In this document: piece by piece, positions 16,641-25,452 of the stretch
How positions within the stretch are numbered: the first letter of the stretch is position 1
Layout of the letters: every line of letters starts with the position of its first letter
Assembly (NCBI RefSeq): GCF_017893945.1
Contig: NZ_CP054257.1
Coordinates: 2,232,001-2,296,000, forward strand
DNA: 64,000 nt
Direction of reading: 5' to 3'
Source of the DNA: Treponema parvum
GTDB taxonomy: Bacteria; Spirochaetota; Spirochaetia; Treponematales; Treponemataceae
Made by a program: the position numbers and the translations under genes
Notes under the pieces: generated by a model
Told to the model about the DNA's origin: nothing
Database searches by the model: none
Seen by the model: the letters and a program-made list of their open reading frames with translations, nothing else

Positions 16641-18828
16641 TTTTTCCCTCCGGATAATTTGCAAGAGACCTTCTGTTCTGTAATATATCTACACTCTGTA
16701 ACAGCACCGCGCTTCCTGCCGGTACTACGTATCGTTTTTGCGATGGAAGGATTTCTTCATCCCCCGGATCGCAAATATCATTCGGCGAATAGGCGGACGT
16801 ATCGACTACGCGGCGCCAGCTTTTTTCTGCGGGTAAGGGCGGCAGGACGGCGATACAATCCCTGTTATTCATGTTTACGGCAAGATAAAAGTTGTTGTCT
16901 TTAAGACCGTTAAAGCTCCGCATGCTGTCGCCGTCAAGGCGGCATGCTAAAAAATGCTTCATCTTAGGCCAATCGGGTTCCTGTCCTTCGGCATTATACC
17001 AAATTATGTCAGGCAATACTCCGCTTTGCAAGTCTCCGCCTTTAAAAAAGGCAGAACGCCTGAATACGCAGTGAGCTTTGCGAAGCTCTATAAGCTTACG
17101 GACAAAGCGCAAAAGATCCGCGTTTTTTTCGCACAAAGACCAATCCACCCATGAAACGTCGTTGTCTTGGCAATAAGCATTGTTGTTCCCTTTTTGAGTC
17201 CTTCGGAATTCGTCTCCCGCAAGAAGAAGAGGAACTCCCTGCGAAATGATCAAAAACAAGAGCATGTTTTTTATGGATATGAGCCTTTGTTTTTCGATCG
17301 CAGGATTATCGCTTTCGCCTTCTATTCCGTTGTTATAGCTGTAATTGCAATCCGAACCGTCGCGGTTATTTTCGGCGTTCGCCTCGTTATGCTTTGCCAA
17401 ATAGCTCACAAGATCGTTAAGAGTAAAACCGTCGTGCACGGTAATAAAATTTATGGAATATTCGGGGCTTGAAGACATATAAAGATCGGAACTTCCGGTA
17501 AGCCTTGTAGCCATTTCAGTTACCATAAAATTTTCACCGCGGAAAAACCGTCTCATACCGTCGCGGAATTTGTCGTTCCAGCTGCACCAGCGCCCTCCGG
17601 GAAATTTTCCCACGTGGTAGGCGCCGGCCGCGTCCCATGCTTCGGCGATGATCTTTGTGTTGCGAAGGACGGGATCTTCGGATATGGCGCGCGTGAGTAT
17701 CGGGAATTCTTCCAGAGAACCGCTTTCCGAGCGGCAAAAGACGCTCGCAAGGTCGAAGCGGAAGCCGTCCACGTGCATTTGCAAAACCCAATATCGCAGG
17801 CAATCGATTATAAAGCGCACCATCACCGGATGATTGCAGTTCATAGTGTTGCCGCAGCCGGTATAGTCGTTATAAAATCTGCGGTCGTCGTTTTGCAGAA
17901 TATAGTAAATGTTGTTTGCCAATCCGCGGAAAGAAAAAGTGTGCCCCATGTGGTTGCCTTCGGCCGTGTGGTTAAAGACGACGTCCAAAATAACTTCAAT
18001 GCCCGCGCTGTGAAAATCCTTTACCATCTGTTTGAATTCCGTTACGGCTTTGGAATTCTTTCCTGAAGAATAAGACTGCTTGGGCGCAAAAAAACAGACC
18101 GTGCTGTATCCCCAAAAATTTTTAAGTCTTTTCCCCGTCGAGGGATCCGTTCTGTCAAGTTCGTTTTCATCAAATTCAAAAACGGGCAAAAGCTCCACCG
18201 CCGTTATTCCGAGCTTTTTTAAATACGGAATTTTTTCCGCAAGACCGCAGAAAGTTCCGCGTTTTTTTGTTTTTGAAGTTGCAGACATAGTAAAGCCGCG
18301 GACGTGTAACTCGTAAATTATCGTATCGCGAAGCGGGATATTCAAAGGAGCGTCGTTTTCCCAGTCAAAATCATCGTCGACGACGATACACTTGGGAAAA
18401 ACGGATAAGTCGCATTTGTTTGAAACTTTTCCGCCGGCTTTGATTCTTTCAAGCTCCTTTGCAGTATCGCCGACGGCGCGGAACGCGTTAAAAACGGAAC
18501 CTTGGGTGAGAGCTTTGGCGTAAGGATCGAGCAAGTGCGCTTCGCCGTCAAACCGCAGCCCTTTTTCAGGCGCATATTCTCCGTCTGCGCAAAAAAGATA
18601 CAGGTCACCCGCTTTCAATCCTTTTACGAAAATATGCCAAACGTCTCCTGTCCTGTTTATTTTAGGGTCGAAATTCAAAACCGCATAGGGCTCTTTATCT
18701 TCTGCGAATTTAAAAAGCTCCAGGCGGACGGCTTTTGCGTCTCTGCTAAAGACGGCAAAATTAACTCCGCCTTTTTCGATGGAAGCCCCAAAGGGAACCG
18801 GAGATCCCCTGCAACAAGTCAGACACAT
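16630..18828 (-). CDS. glgX: Glycogen debranching enzyme GlgX
   Basis: A 732-residue GH13 isoamylase-type enzyme that hydrolyses alpha-1,6 branches of phosphorylase-limited glycogen in the cytoplasm. An N-terminal CBM48-like domain (about residues 8-110) precedes the barrel. Catalytic regions are visible: DVVFNHTAEG, DGFRFDLASVF (nucleophile Asp), IIAEAWDAAG (acid/base Glu) and INFITVHDGFTLNDLVSY. The FPGGRWCSWNDKFRDGMRRFFRGE block is typical of GlgX. It is the first gene of glgX-glgP-EamA. The ATG at 18828 follows a TAATAT element by 7 bases with no Shine-Dalgarno site, predicting a leaderless mRNA. glgA, glgB and glgC are not in the window. Confidence 0.95.
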   Translation of the reverse strand: MCLTCCRGSPVPFGASIEKGGVNFAVFSRDAKAVRLELFKFAEDKEPYAVLNFDPKINRTGDVWHIFVKGLKAGDLYLFCADGEYAPEKGLRFDGEAHLLDPYAKALTQGSVFNAFRAVGDTAKELERIKAGGKVSNKCDLSVFPKCIVVDDDFDWENDAPLNIPLRDTIIYELHVRGFTMSATSKTKKRGTFCGLAEKIPYLKKLGITAVELLPVFEFDENELDRTDPSTGKRLKNFWGYSTVCFFAPKQSYSSGKNSKAVTEFKQMVKDFHSAGIEVILDVVFNHTAEGNHMGHTFSFRGLANNIYYILQNDDRRFYNDYTGCGNTMNCNHPVMVRFIIDCLRYWVLQMHVDGFRFDLASVFCRSESGSLEEFPILTRAISEDPVLRNTKIIAEAWDAAGAYHVGKFPGGRWCSWNDKFRDGMRRFFRGENFMVTEMATRLTGSSDLYMSSSPEYSINFITVHDGFTLNDLVSYLAKHNEANAENNRDGSDCNYSYNNGIEGESDNPAIEKQRLISIKNMLLFLIISQGVPLLLAGDEFRRTQKGNNNAYCQDNDVSWVDWSLCEKNADLLRFVRKLIELRKAHCVFRRSAFFKGGDLQSGVLPDIIWYNAEGQEPDWPKMKHFLACRLDGDSMRSFNGLKDNNFYLAVNMNNRDCIAVLPPLPAEKSWRRVVDTSAYSPNDICDPGDEEILPSQKRYVVPAGSAVLLQSVDILQNRRSLANYPEGKNGI

Positions 18829-18835
18829 ATTTTAT

Positions 18836-18863
18836 ATATTATCACAGTTTTGATTAAATACAA
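18836..18863 (-). promoter_or_regulatory. Promoter of glgX-glgP-EamA
   Basis: Minus-strand TTGTAT (18858-18863), 16-base spacer, TAATAT (18836-18841), then 7 bases to the ATG at 18828. No ribosome-binding site intervenes. Confidence 0.5.
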
Positions 18864-19099
18864 ATGGCTTGATATAGCGCCGCGCAGAACCGCACACTGC
18901 CGTTCGCCGCTCAATTTCCCTAAAATTCCGCACTCAACAAAAAGTCCGCTGCGTCTCAATGTGGGCTCAGGACAGTGCATAACCGCGCGCGCTCAGACCG
19001 TCGTGCCGTGCGGGGACACATGCGGTGAGTCTCCTCATCGCATTTAACTAGGCGCCTTGCCGTTCGAGAAGCTCGTCGGCTCAACTCATCCACACACCG
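18864..19099. other. Intergenic region between glgX and era
   Basis: GC-rich spacer between divergent promoters. Read on both strands it shows no convincing coding frame, no tRNA-like cloverleaf and no strong terminator. It contains several short CG-rich palindromes only. Confidence 0.5.
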
Positions 19100-19128
19100 C
19101 TGACAAATCTGCGCCTTTTCTGTATACT
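19100..19128 (+). promoter_or_regulatory. Promoter of era
   Basis: CTGACA (19100-19105), 17-base spacer, TATACT (19123-19128), then 7 bases to the ATG at 19136. Both hexamers match consensus at five of six bases or close to it, and no Shine-Dalgarno site is present, so the transcript should start at the start codon. Confidence 0.65.
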
Positions 19129-19135
19129 TTTTATC

Positions 19136-20083
19136 ATGAAAAAAAATCCCGATACCGTATCTCAGGAACCTTGCCCTTTACAGCCGAACGAGGAGCATAA
19201 AACAGCCGTCGTAGCGATTATAGGGCGGCCGAGCTCGGGCAAATCCACGTTTTTAAATACGGCATGCGGAGCGGCCGTTTCCATAGTTTCGCCCGTACCG
19301 CAAACAACGCGAAACGCTATCCGCGGCATAGTGAACACATCGCTTGGACAGCTTGTGTTTATCGACACGCCCGGCTACCACGAATCCGAAAAAAAACTCA
19401 ACTTAAAACTTAAAAACACGACGGAAGAGCAGCTTAAAGAAGCCGAATGCATTCTTTACATAATAGACGCTACGCGCCCGTGCGGGAGCGAAGAGCATCT
19501 TACGTCGGAGCTTGTAAGGCCGCATGCACAAAAAACCGTCGTCGCAGTAAATAAGACCGACGATCCAAAGGCGCGGCCGGCCGTCATACGAGCGTTTTTA
19601 TCCGAAAATCTTCCTCAAATTCCCGCTTCAAAAATATTTGAAATTTCGGCAAAAAAAGACACGGGAATCGACGACGTGTTAAAATCGCTTTATTCCCTTG
19701 CGCCGAATGCGCCGGCCCTTTATCCGAAAGAATTTTATACCGATCAGGAAGTGGGATTCCGCATTTCGGAAGTGATCCGTGGGCAGGCTATAAACCGCCT
19801 TGAAGAAGAAATTCCCCATTCCATCTACGTAAACATTGCCGACATGGAAATGCGGAAAGAAGGAAGGGAACTTTGGGTGAGGGCGTTTTTATGTGTGGAA
19901 CGCGAAAGCCAAAAAGGAATTGTCATAGGCAAAGGCGCTTCCATGATAAAAACGATCCGCATAGAATCCATAAAAGCTCTGCGAAAAATTTTCGATTACC
20001 GCATCGATTTGGACCTTCAGGTAAAGGTGGATAAAAACTGGCGGCAAAAAGACACGGTGCTGACAAAACTGCTTGATAAATAA
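19136..20083 (+). CDS. era: GTPase Era
   Basis: A 315-residue GTPase that binds 16S rRNA near its 3' end and assists 30S assembly. The G domain shows G1 GRPSSGKST, the G2-region sequence PQTTRN, G3 DTPGYHES, G4 NKTD and G5 region EISAKKDTG. The C-terminal KH domain has the GKGASMIKTIRIESIKALRKIF block typical of Era. The 20-residue N-terminal extension before VVAIIGRP makes it slightly longer than the E. coli protein (301). It is transcribed alone from a strong promoter and appears to be leaderless. Confidence 0.97.
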   Translation: MKKNPDTVSQEPCPLQPNEEHKTAVVAIIGRPSSGKSTFLNTACGAAVSIVSPVPQTTRNAIRGIVNTSLGQLVFIDTPGYHESEKKLNLKLKNTTEEQLKEAECILYIIDATRPCGSEEHLTSELVRPHAQKTVVAVNKTDDPKARPAVIRAFLSENLPQIPASKIFEISAKKDTGIDDVLKSLYSLAPNAPALYPKEFYTDQEVGFRISEVIRGQAINRLEEEIPHSIYVNIADMEMRKEGRELWVRAFLCVERESQKGIVIGKGASMIKTIRIESIKALRKIFDYRIDLDLQVKVDKNWRQKDTVLTKLLDK

Positions 20084-20159
20084 GTTTAATTTCAATTTTT
20101 ACATTTTATAGTTTTCGTACGGCGCGGCTGCACACGGGCATGCAATATCACTTGCCGCG

Positions 20160-20250
20160 TAAAACCCTGCGTCCGACTAATGCCGTCCGCGCGCTCCGCG
20201 TATTTACTCACATAAAACCCGGCGTCCGATGCACCGCCCGCGCGCTCCGT
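20160..20250 (+). repeat. Two direct repeats of about 40 bp upstream of pepT
   Basis: TAAAACCC(T/G)GCGTCCGA followed by a shared CCGCGCGCTCCG occurs at 20160-20200 and again at 20213-20250. The second copy ends at the pepT -35 element. The copies differ at several positions, so this is an old duplication or a pair of protein-binding sites. Confidence 0.5.
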
Positions 20251-20278
20251 TGCTTTTTATGCGACAATGCCTTATCCT
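20250..20278 (+). promoter_or_regulatory. Promoter of pepT-murA
   Basis: TTGCTT (20250-20255), 17-base spacer, TATCCT (20273-20278), then 10 bases to the ATG at 20289. There is no ribosome-binding site, so the leader would be only a few bases long. Confidence 0.45.
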
Positions 20279-20288
20279 GTCAGTGATT

Positions 20289-21551
20289 ATGAAACTATTA
20301 AGCGAAGACGACAAAAAAAAACTGCTTGAGCGGTTTATCAAATATGTAAAAATACATACTACAAGCGACGTAAAAGCCGCCGACAGCGACATTCAGCCTT
20401 CAACCGAAAGACAGCGCGATCTGGCAAAGCTGCTCGCCGAAGAAATGAAAGAAATCGGCCTGCAAAGCGTACAAATAACGGAGCACTGCTACGTATACGG
20501 TTTTTTGCCGGCATCCGAGGGCTCGAACCGTTTGCAGGCGTTTTGTCTTATGGCGCACATGGACACCGCAGGAGACGTTTCAGGTGAAAATGTAAAACCC
20601 AACATAATAACCGGTTACGACGGAACTCCCGTCAAATTAAAATGCAATATCACGCTTGATCCTGCAACCGACAAGGCGCTGGCGCTTGCCGCAAAAGAAA
20701 AAGATACCGTAATCACTACGGACGGAACAACTCTGCTCGGCGCCGACGACAAGGCCGGTATAGCGGAAATCATGACCGCTCTTTCTTTTCTTGCAAAAAA
20801 TAAAGATATAAAGCACGGAAAGATCGAGGTTTTATTTTCTCCCGACGAAGAGACAGGGCACGGCATGGATAACGTTCCTCTAAAACTGCTTTCCTCAAAA
20901 CGCGCTTATACGGTGGACGGCGGGCACATAGGCGAAATAGAAGACGAGTGCTTTACGGCCTACAAAAGCGACGTCACCTTTACCGGTCACTCAGTCCACA
21001 CGGGAACGGCGCGCGAAGGCGGCCTTGTAAACGCCGTTACTATGGCGGCAAATTTCGTCGCATCGCTGCCGCGCCATGAAGCGCCCGAAACCACGGATTC
21101 TTTTCAAGGATTTTACGCTCCGCTTGAAATAACGTCTTCGGTAGAGCGTTCCTATGTTTTGCTTTTACTGCGCGATTTTACCGACGAAGGAATAGAACGC
21201 CGCAAAAATTTCGTAACTGATTTGGCAAATATTACGGCGGCAGCATTCGGCGGAAAAGCCGAAACAGTACATACCAAGCAGTACCTTAACATGAAGAAAA
21301 AACTCGACGAGCATCCTGAAGTCATGGCCGATCTTTACAAGGCGTATGAAAAAGCGGGAATAAGTCCCGTAAAAAAGCCGATACGCGGCGGAACTGACGG
21401 TTCAAGGCTCACCGAAATGGGGATCCCTACGCCGAACATCTTTACCGGCGGGCATAACTATCATTCAAGAAACGAATGGGCGTCTCTTTCGCAGATGACG
21501 GCGGCGGCGGAAGTTCTCATCCATCTTGCTTCGATAATCGGAGAAAACTGA
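20289..21551 (+). CDS. pepT: Peptidase T (tripeptide aminopeptidase)
   Basis: A 420-residue M20B di-zinc aminopeptidase that removes the N-terminal residue of tripeptides in the cytoplasm. All metal and catalytic regions are visible: LMAHMDTAGDVSG (first His and Asp), LLGADDKAGIAEIM (bridging Asp), SPDEETGHGMD (catalytic and metal Glu), TVDGGHIGEIE, SVHTGTAREG and the C-terminal IRGGTDGSRLTEMG and GGHNYHSRNEW (last His). The length fits the family (about 410). The ATG at 20289 is preferred over upstream frames because it begins just after the promoter. Its stop overlaps the murA start by one base (TGATG). Confidence 0.96.
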   Translation: MKLLSEDDKKKLLERFIKYVKIHTTSDVKAADSDIQPSTERQRDLAKLLAEEMKEIGLQSVQITEHCYVYGFLPASEGSNRLQAFCLMAHMDTAGDVSGENVKPNIITGYDGTPVKLKCNITLDPATDKALALAAKEKDTVITTDGTTLLGADDKAGIAEIMTALSFLAKNKDIKHGKIEVLFSPDEETGHGMDNVPLKLLSSKRAYTVDGGHIGEIEDECFTAYKSDVTFTGHSVHTGTAREGGLVNAVTMAANFVASLPRHEAPETTDSFQGFYAPLEITSSVERSYVLLLLRDFTDEGIERRKNFVTDLANITAAAFGGKAETVHTKQYLNMKKKLDEHPEVMADLYKAYEKAGISPVKKPIRGGTDGSRLTEMGIPTPNIFTGGHNYHSRNEWASLSQMTAAAEVLIHLASIIGEN

Positions 21552-22834
21552 TGTACGAATATCACATTGAAGGCGGATTCCCCGTCCAAGGATCCATACA
21601 AGCGAGCGGGAATAAGAATGCTGCCTTACCGTGCATTGCGGCGTCGCTTTTAACCGAAGACACTGTTGTCCTCAGAAACATTCCTAAAATCGAAGATACA
21701 GCCGTCATGCTTGAAATTCTTAAAGCCTTGGGAGCGGACGTGGAGCGCATTGCCGAAAACACTTGGAAAATATGCGCAAAAAAAATCGTATCGAACTCAA
21801 TACCCCATGAGCTTTCAAAGAAAATACGCGCCTCAATACTCTTTGCAGGCCCGCTTCTTGCACGCACAGGTAAAGTTGTTCTGCCTCCTCCCGGCGGAGA
21901 CGTCATAGGCAGAAGACGCTTGGACACTCATTTTTTGGCTCTGACCGAATTGGGCGCCAACGTGAGCGTCGAAGGGGCGTTTGAGTTTTCCGCAAATAAA
22001 TTGGCCGGAGCGGATATATTTTTGGACGAAACTTCCGTCACAGCTACAGAAAACGCCGTTATGGCGGCCGTACTCGCCGAAGGCACAACAAAGATCACAA
22101 ACGCTGCAAGCGAGCCGCACGTGCAGGATCTGTGCACAATGCTAAACCTCATGGGAGCAAAGATAAGCGGAACGGGCAGCAATATACTTACGATCTCGGG
22201 AGTAAAGGAGCTTCACGGCTGCGATTTTAAAATAGGGCCTGATTTTATGGAAATAGGATCGTTTATAGGAATGGCCGCCGCAACAAGAGGTACCATAAAG
22301 ATCACAGGAGTGAATCCTCCCGACTTGCGCCCGATACGCATCGCCTTCGGCAAACTCGGGATCCGCTGGAATTTACAGGAAACAACTCTTGAAGTTCCTC
22401 TCAATCAGGAAATGAAAATAAATACGGATCTCGGAGGAATGATTCCCAAGATTGACGACGCGCCGTGGCCGGGCTTTCCCCCCGATCTTACAAGCATTAT
22501 GACGGTTGTTGCGACGCAGGTAGAAGGCACAGTCCTTATTTTTGAAAAGATGTTCGAGTCGCGCATGTTTTTTGTGGATAAACTTATAAGCATGGGTGCG
22601 AGGATCACCTTATGCGATCCGCACCGCGCCGTCGTATCAGGGCCGTCAACGTTGCACAAGGATCATTTGGTTTCTCCCGACGTACGCGCAGGAATGGCAA
22701 TGGTAATCGCCGCGATGATTGCGCGCGGTGAAAGCGTCATAAGCAATGTTTATCAAATAGAGCGCGGATATGAAAACCTGGTCGAGCGCCTTCAAAAACT
22801 CGGAGCGCACATCAAAAAGATTGATGTAAAATAG
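21551..22834 (+). CDS. murA: UDP-N-acetylglucosamine 1-carboxyvinyltransferase
   Basis: A 427-residue cytoplasmic enzyme of the first committed step of peptidoglycan synthesis, transferring enolpyruvate from PEP to UDP-GlcNAc. It has the EPSP-synthase-like double barrel, with Lys22-Asn23 (ASGNKNAALP) and the mobile loop at 105-121. The loop carries PPGGDVIGRR, so the usual catalytic Cys115 equivalent is Asp117. This natural Cys-to-Asp form is known in some lineages and is refractory to fosfomycin. Other active-site blocks are present (EPHVQDLC, IGSFIGMAAATRG, PGFPPDLTSIM). Start overlaps the pepT stop. Its last 23 bases overlap the convergent J-domain gene. Confidence 0.96.
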   Translation: MYEYHIEGGFPVQGSIQASGNKNAALPCIAASLLTEDTVVLRNIPKIEDTAVMLEILKALGADVERIAENTWKICAKKIVSNSIPHELSKKIRASILFAGPLLARTGKVVLPPPGGDVIGRRRLDTHFLALTELGANVSVEGAFEFSANKLAGADIFLDETSVTATENAVMAAVLAEGTTKITNAASEPHVQDLCTMLNLMGAKISGTGSNILTISGVKELHGCDFKIGPDFMEIGSFIGMAAATRGTIKITGVNPPDLRPIRIAFGKLGIRWNLQETTLEVPLNQEMKINTDLGGMIPKIDDAPWPGFPPDLTSIMTVVATQVEGTVLIFEKMFESRMFFVDKLISMGARITLCDPHRAVVSGPSTLHKDHLVSPDVRAGMAMVIAAMIARGESVISNVYQIERGYENLVERLQKLGAHIKKIDVK

Positions 22835-23672
22835 TTTCATAAGCCGCCTGAATCCTCATAAACGAAGAAATTCCGGACGAAATTCCATCGGAAGAATTTG
22901 CCTTATGATATTCGGCGGCGGTTTTGTCTGCAATATCCGCTCCGGCGGAATCCGGATGAAATTTTGCCGCCAGCCTGCGGTGCGCCGATCGTACTTTTTT
23001 TATGTCCGCCCCCGGATCAAGACCCAGAACGCGGTAAGCTGCGGCGATTTCATCGCTAACATACGTGTAATTTAAAAGTTCCGCAAGATAATGCGAAGGC
23101 TTTTCGCCGCGAAGTTTTTCATCCCACAAAAATTCCGCCGCGCTTAAAAGTCTGAATATGTCGTTCACAGGGGAAACGCGCGCGCCGTTGTGTCCTGCGT
23201 CCTGCCATGTGTGTCCGTGCGCAGCGGCAAAATCTTTTTTATTTCCCGCTCCATTTCCTTCGGATTTTTTTACGGAAGCGGCAAGACATTCTACAAGCAG
23301 ATCGCCGTTTAATTCTTTGGCGGTATAGGCTGCGCGGCAAAAAACGTGCCAGTCTTCCTTTTTGCCGAAGACGGATTTCAGCTGATAAACGGAATTTTCC
23401 ATATCGTGCAGGCAAAAAACGGTCAGAGCGGCGGCGTAAAACGCGCCGGGGAAAGATTCATTTAAAACGCCGACAAAGCGGCCGTCGTCCAAGATCTTTC
23501 GCAGCCGCCTTTCTTCCAAAAATCCGATCAAAATTCGGTCGAAGACCGCTCCCGTCACTAGGCCGCATAAAACGCCCCATAAACCGGCAAAGCAGCCTAC
23601 AGCCGTACAGATAAAAAATCCTGCATGCCGGTAAAAAAAATTCCTTACGGCTTTTTTTAAAGAATTTTCCAT
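22812..23672 (-). CDS. Membrane-anchored J-domain protein (DjlA-like plan)
   Basis: A 286-residue protein with a hydrophobic, glycine-containing N-terminal segment (about residues 15-50), a helical middle region resembling TerB/DjlA and a C-terminal J domain (about 216-286) with the essential HPD tripeptide at about residue 240 (AAKFHPDSAG). It would be an inner-membrane co-chaperone recruiting DnaK at the cytoplasmic face. The order membrane anchor, helical domain, J domain is that of DjlA. The start is the ATG four bases after the upstream stop, so it is translated with the two preceding membrane-protein genes. A central low-complexity stretch (about 130-165) looks like a linker. Confidence 0.8.
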   Translation of the reverse strand: MENSLKKAVRNFFYRHAGFFICTAVGCFAGLWGVLCGLVTGAVFDRILIGFLEERRLRKILDDGRFVGVLNESFPGAFYAAALTVFCLHDMENSVYQLKSVFGKKEDWHVFCRAAYTAKELNGDLLVECLAASVKKSEGNGAGNKKDFAAAHGHTWQDAGHNGARVSPVNDIFRLLSAAEFLWDEKLRGEKPSHYLAELLNYTYVSDEIAAAYRVLGLDPGADIKKVRSAHRRLAAKFHPDSAGADIADKTAAEYHKANSSDGISSGISSFMRIQAAYETILHQSF

Positions 23673-23676
23673 GGAA

Positions 23677-25452
23677 TCATTTTTTCCTAGCTAAAAATAA
23701 AACCGAGAGGAATATAAAGGCGATAAGGTCTACAGCGCTTGAAAAAGCCAGCGTCCATTTAAGTTCCACCGCATAGGCCGCCGTAAAATTTATGAGTCGC
23801 ACTATGTAGAACGCCGCCCGCAAAAAAACATGCACAAATAGAATAAAAAACGGTATCGTAAAAATCCACCTGAATTTAAACAAAACGTCTTCTTCGATTC
23901 GGTAATTCCACGACATAAGCGCAAAAAATAAAAAAAACAGAAGCAGCGAAAAAGGATACAAAAGTCTTTCCTGCAAGACGGCGGCGTAGGCTTCGCTTGG
24001 ATAACCGTACTTGGACGCTACAAAAACAAATTCAAAAAGCGAAAACAGATCCATATTTTCAGCGCCGCTCGGCGCGTACGACAATATTTCAAAATCTTCA
24101 TAAGGCATGTCAAGGATTAAATAATTATTTTCTTTCTGCACGGCATTCGCCTTTGCATACCTGTATTCAGGTCTTTCTATTCCCGCATAATAGAGCCTGT
24201 TGATGGAATCCAATAAAATATACGGAACGAATTTTTCATCGCCGCCTAACTCAGGAAACAGAGAAGAAGAAACCGAAAACATTTTTGCATACGGAACGGA
24301 CAGGCTTTTAGTGAAAAAGCCGTCTTTATCAAAATACGTAACGGTAAAATCGCGGAGAAAACGCACTAAATTGCCCTGCCGTCCGATATTCGTGATTCCG
24401 CGGATAAAATAAACTTCGGACGATCCGTCGCTTTTTTTTATTGTAAAATACAGATCCGAAACGGTTTCATATTTTTGAAGATCCTTATATTCATCGTTAA
24501 AAAAATACCGGTCTTTGAGGTTCTTTTCAGATAACGCAAAGTAACGCTTTACGTCCGGATCGGCTTTGCGATTTTGTAAATTCAGTTCGTTAAAAATATA
24601 ATACGAATCAAGATAGTCGCCCCTGATAAAAGCGTTGTATCCTTCCATTTTGCGCTCAAAGAGTTTTTGAGTTTCCGTATTGCCCGAAGCGGACACTTCC
24701 GACAATTTTTTCCACGCCGCTACGGAAAGACGTTCCGCCTCGTCAAGATTTAATTCTCCCGGAGCCGCCAAATTTACAGCCGTCCTTGCGCAATAATGAG
24801 CGTAAAGCCAGTCTTCGTTTTTAAAAGCTTTTTTTGCTTTGTCAAGCATTTCATCAAAACCGGCGGGCGCTTCGTCTTTCTCAGGTTCAGGCAAAGGCGC
24901 TTCGATCTTAGGCTCTTCTTTTTTATATTCGGAAGCGATTTTAAGTTGTCGCAGAGAATCTTCAATTCTTTCATTGTGCGGATCGATTTCCGAAGCCTGA
25001 AGCATATACATGTAAGCGGCTTCATTGTTTCCCTGCTCTTTGCTTTGCTCGCTCATTTCCACATATAATCTGCGCAGTTCGGGCTGTCTTTCAATATATG
25101 AAAGATTCTTATTTACCGCAGGCAAAAAAACCTGCACGCAGAGCGTAAGCACTAAAGAAAGGATTAAGGATACGATTATCACAAGGCGGTAGCGCTCCAG
25201 CATTCCGGAAGAAAATCTTTTTGTGCTCCCCGAAGGATCGCGGCCGAACTCAAGTGAAAATTCAAACAAAAACGCCGTACACATGACGGCGGGAAGTCCT
25301 TTAAAAAACACCGCCAATGCGCGCAAGATCCGAAAGCGAACTATGCTGTGCGGAAAAATTGCAGGAAGATTTCCGTATAAAAAACTCCATATAAAGCAGC
25401 CGGCGCCGAACAGTATAAAAAAAGAAACGATAAACGGTTTTTTCAGCTTCAT
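23677..25452 (-). CDS. Six-helix membrane protein with TPR-like and beta-rich soluble domain (LptF/G-like plan)
   Basis: A 591-residue protein with no certain family. Three helices lie at about residues 7-28, 38-70 and 88-115, then a soluble region of about 370 residues, then three more helices (about 500-520, 530-560 and 565-588). The first part of the soluble region is helical and TPR-like, with an acidic proline linker (about 165-185). The second part is beta-rich (LYFTIKKSDGSSEVYFIRG, then FTVTYFDKDGFFTKSLSVPYAKM), which resembles the jellyroll of LptF/LptG lipopolysaccharide permeases. The 3+3 helix plan and its tandem partner upstream support that comparison, but no LptB is nearby. Its start overlaps the partner's stop by 4 bases. 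Confidence 0.6.
   Translation of the reverse strand: MKLKKPFIVSFFILFGAGCFIWSFLYGNLPAIFPHSIVRFRILRALAVFFKGLPAVMCTAFLFEFSLEFGRDPSGSTKRFSSGMLERYRLVIIVSLILSLVLTLCVQVFLPAVNKNLSYIERQPELRRLYVEMSEQSKEQGNNEAAYMYMLQASEIDPHNERIEDSLRQLKIASEYKKEEPKIEAPLPEPEKDEAPAGFDEMLDKAKKAFKNEDWLYAHYCARTAVNLAAPGELNLDEAERLSVAAWKKLSEVSASGNTETQKLFERKMEGYNAFIRGDYLDSYYIFNELNLQNRKADPDVKRYFALSEKNLKDRYFFNDEYKDLQKYETVSDLYFTIKKSDGSSEVYFIRGITNIGRQGNLVRFLRDFTVTYFDKDGFFTKSLSVPYAKMFSVSSSLFPELGGDEKFVPYILLDSINRLYYAGIERPEYRYAKANAVQKENNYLILDMPYEDFEILSYAPSGAENMDLFSLFEFVFVASKYGYPSEAYAAVLQERLLYPFSLLLFFLFFALMSWNYRIEEDVLFKFRWIFTIPFFILFVHVFLRAAFYIVRLINFTAAYAVELKWTLAFSSAVDLIAFIFLSVLFLARKK

Noticed and set aside
18864..19099. Small structured RNA such as SRP RNA, tmRNA or 6S RNA
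   Set aside because: No conserved domain, pairing pattern or transcript end could be identified by eye.
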